A DNA stretch of 64,000 nt from Parvularcula oceani (lineage in GTDB: Bacteria > Pseudomonadota > Alphaproteobacteria > Caulobacterales > Parvularculaceae). The notes beneath the pieces are model-generated. The model searched no databases, had not been told where the DNA came from, and saw nothing but the letters and a program-made list of their open reading frames with translations. Position 1 is the stretch's first letter. Each line of letters opens with the position of its first letter. Position numbers and translations under genes: made by a program. Location of the stretch: the NCBI RefSeq assembly GCF_000733125.1, contig NZ_JPHU01000004.1:124001-188000 (forward strand), written 5' to 3'. Positions 60,161 to 64,000 of the stretch are shown piece by piece.

Positions 60161-62712
60161 ATGAAGTGCTCGAAAAGCAGGCGGTGCCCGACGCCGATCT
60201 GACGAACTGCGACCGCGAGCCCATTCATATCCCGGGCGGAATCCAGCCCTTCGGCGTGCTGGTGGCGATGTCCTCGGACTGGATCGTGGCGGCGGCATCC
60301 AGAAACGTCTCCGACGTCCTGCCGGTCGCGCATGAGGATCTGATCGGCTCGCGCCTGTCGGATTATCTCATCGGAGAAGCGGCCGAAGCCATTGCCGACC
60401 GGATGCGGCAGCTCGGCTTTCCCGATGCGGTCGAACGGGTCTTCCAGCAGCGCCTGATCGAGGGCGGGCGCCCCTACGACATGGCGATCCATGTCTCCGG
60501 CTCCCGCATCGTCATCGAGATGGAGCCGAGCCAGGGCGGAAGGACCGGACATGACGCAAGCCGCATCCGCCCCCTGATCGACCGCCTCAACCGCGCCAGG
60601 ACGCCGGTCGAGATGTGTGACATCGGCGCGCGGCAGGTCCAGCTCCTCACCGGCTTCTCGCGAGTGATGATCTACAAGTTCGCCGAAGACGGAGCGGGCG
60701 AGGTCGTTGCCGAGGCCAGGGCCGACCATCTCGAACCCTTCCTCAATCTCCGCTACCCGGCGACGGACATCCCGAAGCAAGCGCGCGCCCTCTATCTGCG
60801 CAACCTCCTTCGCATCATGCCGGACGTTTCGCTGACGCCCGTGCCGGTCGAGCCCTATCTCGATCCCGACGGCAAGCCGCTCGATCTGTCGCTGAGCACG
60901 CTCAGGGCGGTCTCTCCGGTCCATATCGAATATCTCAGAAACATGGGCGTGGGCGCGTCCATGTCGATCTCGATCATCCAGCGCGGCAAGCTCTGGGGCC
61001 TCATTGCCTGCCATCACGACAAGGCGCGCGTGCTGCCCTACTCGACCCGAACGCTCTGCGAGCTGTTCGGACAGTTCTTCTCCTACGCGCTCGAACAGAA
61101 AGAAGCCGACCTCGAGCGGGTTCTCGCCGAGCGGACGCGCGCGTCGCATCAGGCCCTGTCGATGATTCTCGCCGAGGGCGGCGATTTCAGCGAGAATTTC
61201 GATCAGTTCGCCAAGCATCTAGGCAGCGTCATCCCCTTTGACGGGCTCGCCCTTTCGCTCGACGGCGAGATCCAGACGAGCGGCAGCAAGCCGGCCGAGG
61301 ACGATATCCGGGCCATCATCCGCTTCCTCAACCGCGGCAGCGCGAGCGAGATCTTCGCCACTGACCATCTCGCCGGGCACCTGCCCGAGGCGGAACGCTA
61401 TGCGGACCGGGCGGCGGGCATTCTCGCGCTGCCGATCTCGCGCACCCCGCGCGACCACCTGATCCTCTTCCGGCAGGAGGTCGCGCGCACCGTGACTTGG
61501 GCGGGACGGCCGGATAAGGCGGTCGAGGAGGGCCCAAGCGGCCCCCGCCTCAGCCCCCGTAAGAGCTTCGCCGCATGGCAGGAAGCCGTTGCGGGACGGT
61601 CGGAGCCCTGGAGCGCTGCCGAACGGGCTGCCGCAGAGGACCTGCGCGTGACCATGCTCGAAGTGATCCTGCGCCTGTCCGACGAGGCGGCGCGGGAACG
61701 CAAGGCAGCACAGGAGCGCCAGGAGCTGCTCATCGCCGAGCTCAATCACCGCGTGAGGAACATTCTGAACCTCATTCGCGGCCTCGTCAGCCAGTCGCGG
61801 GGCAATGCCGAAACGCCCGAAGACTTCATGGACACGGTCGGCCACCGCATCCAGGCGCTGGCCCGCGCCCATGACCAGGTCACGGAAAAGCAGTGGCAGG
61901 CAGGATCGCTTTGCGATCTCATCGAGACCGAGGCCAAGGCCTATTGCGACGAAAAGAGCGACCGGGTGGAGGTCCGCGGCCCCGATGTCCTGATCGAGCC
62001 GCTCGCCTTCACCACGGTGTCACTGGTGATCCACGAGCTGCTCACCAATGCGATGAAATACGGCTCCTTGTCGGACTCCCGCGGCTCGGTCCAGATCGAT
62101 CTGGCGCTGAACGAGACCGGCGCGCTGGTGCTGGAATGGCAGGAGCGGAACGGTCCCCCCGTGCAGGCGCCGAAGCGGCGCGGTTTCGGCAGCACCATCA
62201 TCGAGCGCTCGATTCCCTTCGATCTCAAGGGCCAAGCCGAGCTGACCTATGAGCTGTCGGGCCTGCGCGGCCGGTTCGTCATTCCCGCGGGGTGTGTCGC
62301 CGGAACGCGACAGGACCGGGCCGGACCCGGTGACGCGGCGGGTCCGGCAGCAGAGGCCGGGCTGCATGGCCGGGTGCTGATCGTCGAGGACAACATGATC
62401 ATCGGCCTCGACGCCGAGATGATGGCGCAGGACCTCGGCGGCGAGGAGGTGGTGCTGACCTCGAGCGTCGGCGACGCGCTTTCGGCAATCGAGACGGAGC
62501 GTCCGGACTTCGCGCTCCTCGACGTCAATCTCGGATCGGAGACCAGCCAGCCCGTCGCCGAGCGCCTCGAGCAGGACGGCGTGCCCTTCGTCTTCGCCAC
62601 CGGCTATGGCGAGGCGGACAGCTTCACGAGCGAATTCGACGTTCCGATCCTGCGCAAGCCCTATGTCGTCGATGCCGTCCGCAAGGCCTTCGCCGAGGCG
62701 CAGCGCGCCTGA
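60157..62712 (+). CDS. bphP: Bacteriophytochrome hybrid HWE-type histidine kinase
   Basis: Red/far-red photoreceptor of 851 aa. The biliverdin-binding Cys18 lies in LTNCDREPIHIPGGIQPFG just before the PAS domain (about 20-125). The GAF domain (about 140-310) has the PATDIP motif with Asp204 and the chromophore-pocket His256 in PVHIEYLRNMG. A PHY domain follows (about 320-500). The kinase is of the HWE/HisKA_2 type, with phospho-His531 in AELNHRVRN and ATPase box VIHELLTNAMKYG. A C-terminal receiver (about 726-848) has phosphoacceptor Asp789 in FALLDVNLG. All light-sensing and signalling residues are intact. No dedicated output regulator is adjacent. Confidence 0.96.
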   Translation: MNEVLEKQAVPDADLTNCDREPIHIPGGIQPFGVLVAMSSDWIVAAASRNVSDVLPVAHEDLIGSRLSDYLIGEAAEAIADRMRQLGFPDAVERVFQQRLIEGGRPYDMAIHVSGSRIVIEMEPSQGGRTGHDASRIRPLIDRLNRARTPVEMCDIGARQVQLLTGFSRVMIYKFAEDGAGEVVAEARADHLEPFLNLRYPATDIPKQARALYLRNLLRIMPDVSLTPVPVEPYLDPDGKPLDLSLSTLRAVSPVHIEYLRNMGVGASMSISIIQRGKLWGLIACHHDKARVLPYSTRTLCELFGQFFSYALEQKEADLERVLAERTRASHQALSMILAEGGDFSENFDQFAKHLGSVIPFDGLALSLDGEIQTSGSKPAEDDIRAIIRFLNRGSASEIFATDHLAGHLPEAERYADRAAGILALPISRTPRDHLILFRQEVARTVTWAGRPDKAVEEGPSGPRLSPRKSFAAWQEAVAGRSEPWSAAERAAAEDLRVTMLEVILRLSDEAARERKAAQERQELLIAELNHRVRNILNLIRGLVSQSRGNAETPEDFMDTVGHRIQALARAHDQVTEKQWQAGSLCDLIETEAKAYCDEKSDRVEVRGPDVLIEPLAFTTVSLVIHELLTNAMKYGSLSDSRGSVQIDLALNETGALVLEWQERNGPPVQAPKRRGFGSTIIERSIPFDLKGQAELTYELSGLRGRFVIPAGCVAGTRQDRAGPGDAAGPAAEAGLHGRVLIVEDNMIIGLDAEMMAQDLGGEEVVLTSSVGDALSAIETERPDFALLDVNLGSETSQPVAERLEQDGVPFVFATGYGEADSFTSEFDVPILRKPYVVDAVRKAFAEAQRA

Positions 62713-62715
62713 CGG

Positions 62716-64000
62716 TCAGCTCCAGTCCGGCAGGACGATTCTCGATTGCCGCGCATAGACATCCATGTCTCTGCGCAGCGAGCCCTCCGCGCCATCTTCC
62801 GCACGCTCGAGCCAGGACCTAAGGGCCGCCAGGTCGACGGTGCGGATCATCGCCTTGAGCGGGCCGATGGCGGAAGCGGTGACCGAGAGGGATCGCAGGC
62901 CGAGCCCCAGAAGGGCGAGCGCCATGAGGGGATCGGAGGCCTGCTCGCCGCAATAGCCGATCGGCTTGCCCGCCGCCTGCGCCTCGCGGGCGGCATGGCC
63001 GACAAAGCTGAGAAATCCCGAACAGAGCGGATCGTAGCGGCGGGACACCCGCTCCGATTCCCGGTCGGCGGCGAAGAAGAACTGGGCGAGGTCATTGCCG
63101 CCGATCGACAGGAAATCCGCCTCCTCGGCGATCCGTCCCGCCTCCCATGCCGCGGCGGGAATCTCGATCATCGCCCCGACCAGGACGCGCTCCGGCAGGC
63201 TTTTCCCCATGCGCTCGCGGCGCGCGAGCTCCTTGCCGAGGACGCCGCGCGCGGCGCGCACTTCCCTGCAGGCGGTCACGAGCGGCAGGAGGACGCGAAG
63301 CTCCCGCCCGTCGGCCGCGGCGATCAGCGCCCGCACCTGCGTGCGCAGAAGGCCTTCGCGGTCGAGCGACAGCCTGAGGCCTCGCCACCCCATGGCCGGA
63401 TTGGCTTCTGCGGGATGCAGCATGTAGCCGCCGCGCTTGTCCGAGCCGATATCGGCCGTGCGGAAGACGACGGGCTTGCCCCCCGCCGCATCCAGGATTT
63501 CCCGGTAATGGGCCTCCTGCTCGGATGCGGTGGGCAGGGTCGAGCCGATCAGGAATTGCAGTTCGGTCCTGAACAGCCCCACGCCGCTCGCGCCGGTCTC
63601 TCTCAGATGGGGCATGTCGAGGACGAGGCCCGCATTCATCTGGAGGTCGATCTCCACGCCGTCGAGCGTGCGGGCCGGGCTATCGCGCAGCGCCGCATAG
63701 TCCGCGAGCCGCGCCGAACGCAGTTCGCGTCTCTGCTCGTAGGTGCGGATGAGGTCGTCGGGCGGGCGCAGATGCACCTCGCCGTGATCGCCGTCGACGA
63801 TGATCGTGTCGCCCGTGCGCGCGCTCTCGACGATCTGCGGCACGCCCGAGACGAAGGGCAGGCCGAGCGTGCGGGCCACGATGGCCGCATGGCTCGTTCC
63901 CCCGCCATCGCCCAGGACCAGCCCCGCCAGCCGGTCGCGGTCCAGCTCCAGAAGCTCGGCCGGCCCGAGCGTGTCGGCCAGGAGGACAGCATTCTCCGGC
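62716..64000 (-). CDS. ptsP: Phosphoenolpyruvate-protein phosphotransferase PtsP (partial)
   Basis: C-terminal 428 residues of a PTS enzyme I; the 5' part lies beyond the right edge. The active-site His of the phosphohistidine domain is visible at the edge in GGGTSHAAIVARTLGLP (about 63870-63905). The PEP-binding barrel follows with GLFRTELQFL, RTADIGSDKRGGYM, LPLVTACREVRAARG, SIGGNDLAQFFFAADRE and the catalytic Cys in IGYCGEQASDP. In alphaproteobacteria such a protein is usually the nitrogen-related PtsP with an N-terminal GAF domain; plain PtsI cannot be excluded because that end is missing. It converges with bphP, with 3 bp between the stop codons. Confidence 0.9.
   Translation of the reverse strand, partial: PENAVLLADTLGPAELLELDRDRLAGLVLGDGGGTSHAAIVARTLGLPFVSGVPQIVESARTGDTIIVDGDHGEVHLRPPDDLIRTYEQRRELRSARLADYAALRDSPARTLDGVEIDLQMNAGLVLDMPHLRETGASGVGLFRTELQFLIGSTLPTASEQEAHYREILDAAGGKPVVFRTADIGSDKRGGYMLHPAEANPAMGWRGLRLSLDREGLLRTQVRALIAAADGRELRVLLPLVTACREVRAARGVLGKELARRERMGKSLPERVLVGAMIEIPAAAWEAGRIAEEADFLSIGGNDLAQFFFAADRESERVSRRYDPLCSGFLSFVGHAAREAQAAGKPIGYCGEQASDPLMALALLGLGLRSLSVTASAIGPLKAMIRTVDLAALRSWLERAEDGAEGSLRRDMDVYARQSRIVLPDWS

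Overview
The window is a gene-dense, GC-rich chromosomal segment of an alphaproteobacterium. The clearest markers are a CtrA-type cell-cycle regulator (230 aa, Asp51, Ala-Ala C-terminus) and a MipZ division-site ATPase, a combination typical of the Caulobacterales/Rhodobacterales/Parvularculales side of the class. A microbial rhodopsin with an Asn-Thr-Gln motif together with a bacteriophytochrome operon suggests a sunlit, probably marine or saline habitat. My best guess is a Parvularcula- or Hyphomonas-like organism, but this is inference from gene content. I see no insertion sequence, prophage, integrase, plasmid function or CRISPR array.

Layout. 0-8.5 kb: end of an alpha/beta hydrolase gene, SUV3-like RNA helicase, short DUF1338 dioxygenase-like protein, yajQ, ctrA with a long upstream region, a secreted DUF1996 protein, then secE-nusG on the minus strand. 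8.5-13.8 kb: a membrane-protein/XRE-regulator gene pair, tRNA-Trp, then kbl and tdh (threonine catabolism). These last two are separated by a second membrane-protein/XRE pair on the opposite strand. An Old Yellow Enzyme gene follows. 13.8-18.4 kb: a minus-strand run of SPOR lipoprotein, mipZ, J-domain membrane protein and cation/proton antiporter, divergent from panC. 18.5-25.6 kb: tig, tRNA-Leu, nnrE/nnrD fusion, glnB, dprA, lysophospholipase-like hydrolase, SCP2-like protein and an exported methyltransferase-like lipoprotein. 25.6-35.9 kb: a heat-shock promoter and ROSE-like RNA thermometer in front of an ibpA-type chaperone, two membrane proteins, a RusA-like resolvase, fumC, a GH75-like lipoprotein, an ABC exporter, tRNA-Ala, typA and the rhodopsin. 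36-47.2 kb: enzymes including two unusual fusions (isoaspartyl methyltransferase with erythromycin-esterase-like domain; PQQ-type sugar dehydrogenase with PEBP), a GH13 glucosidase, a CYP152-type peroxygenase, and a Gfo/Idh/MocA - SDR - zinc ADH - SRPBCC cluster. 47.4-59.5 kb: ydbH-ynbE-ydbL envelope operon, SDR, XRE regulator, HisN-type phosphatase, POT transporter, lpd, a lipoprotein, and NfeD-slipin. 59.6-64 kb: heme oxygenase-bacteriophytochrome operon and a partial ptsP.

How it fits together. Cell-cycle control (ctrA, mipZ), envelope maintenance (ydbH set, SPOR protein, NfeD/slipin, trigger factor, SecE) and central metabolism (fumC, lpd, kbl/tdh, glnB, ptsP) form a conserved backbone. 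Accessory functions centre on light (rhodopsin, BphO/BphP) and stress (ibpA, esterase-like fusion, ADH/SDR/SRPBCC cluster). The most noteworthy items are the NTQ rhodopsin, the two architecturally matching membrane-protein/XRE cassettes with similar upstream palindromes (one splitting kbl from tdh), the sigma32 promoter plus ROSE-like thermometer, and the two multidomain fusions.
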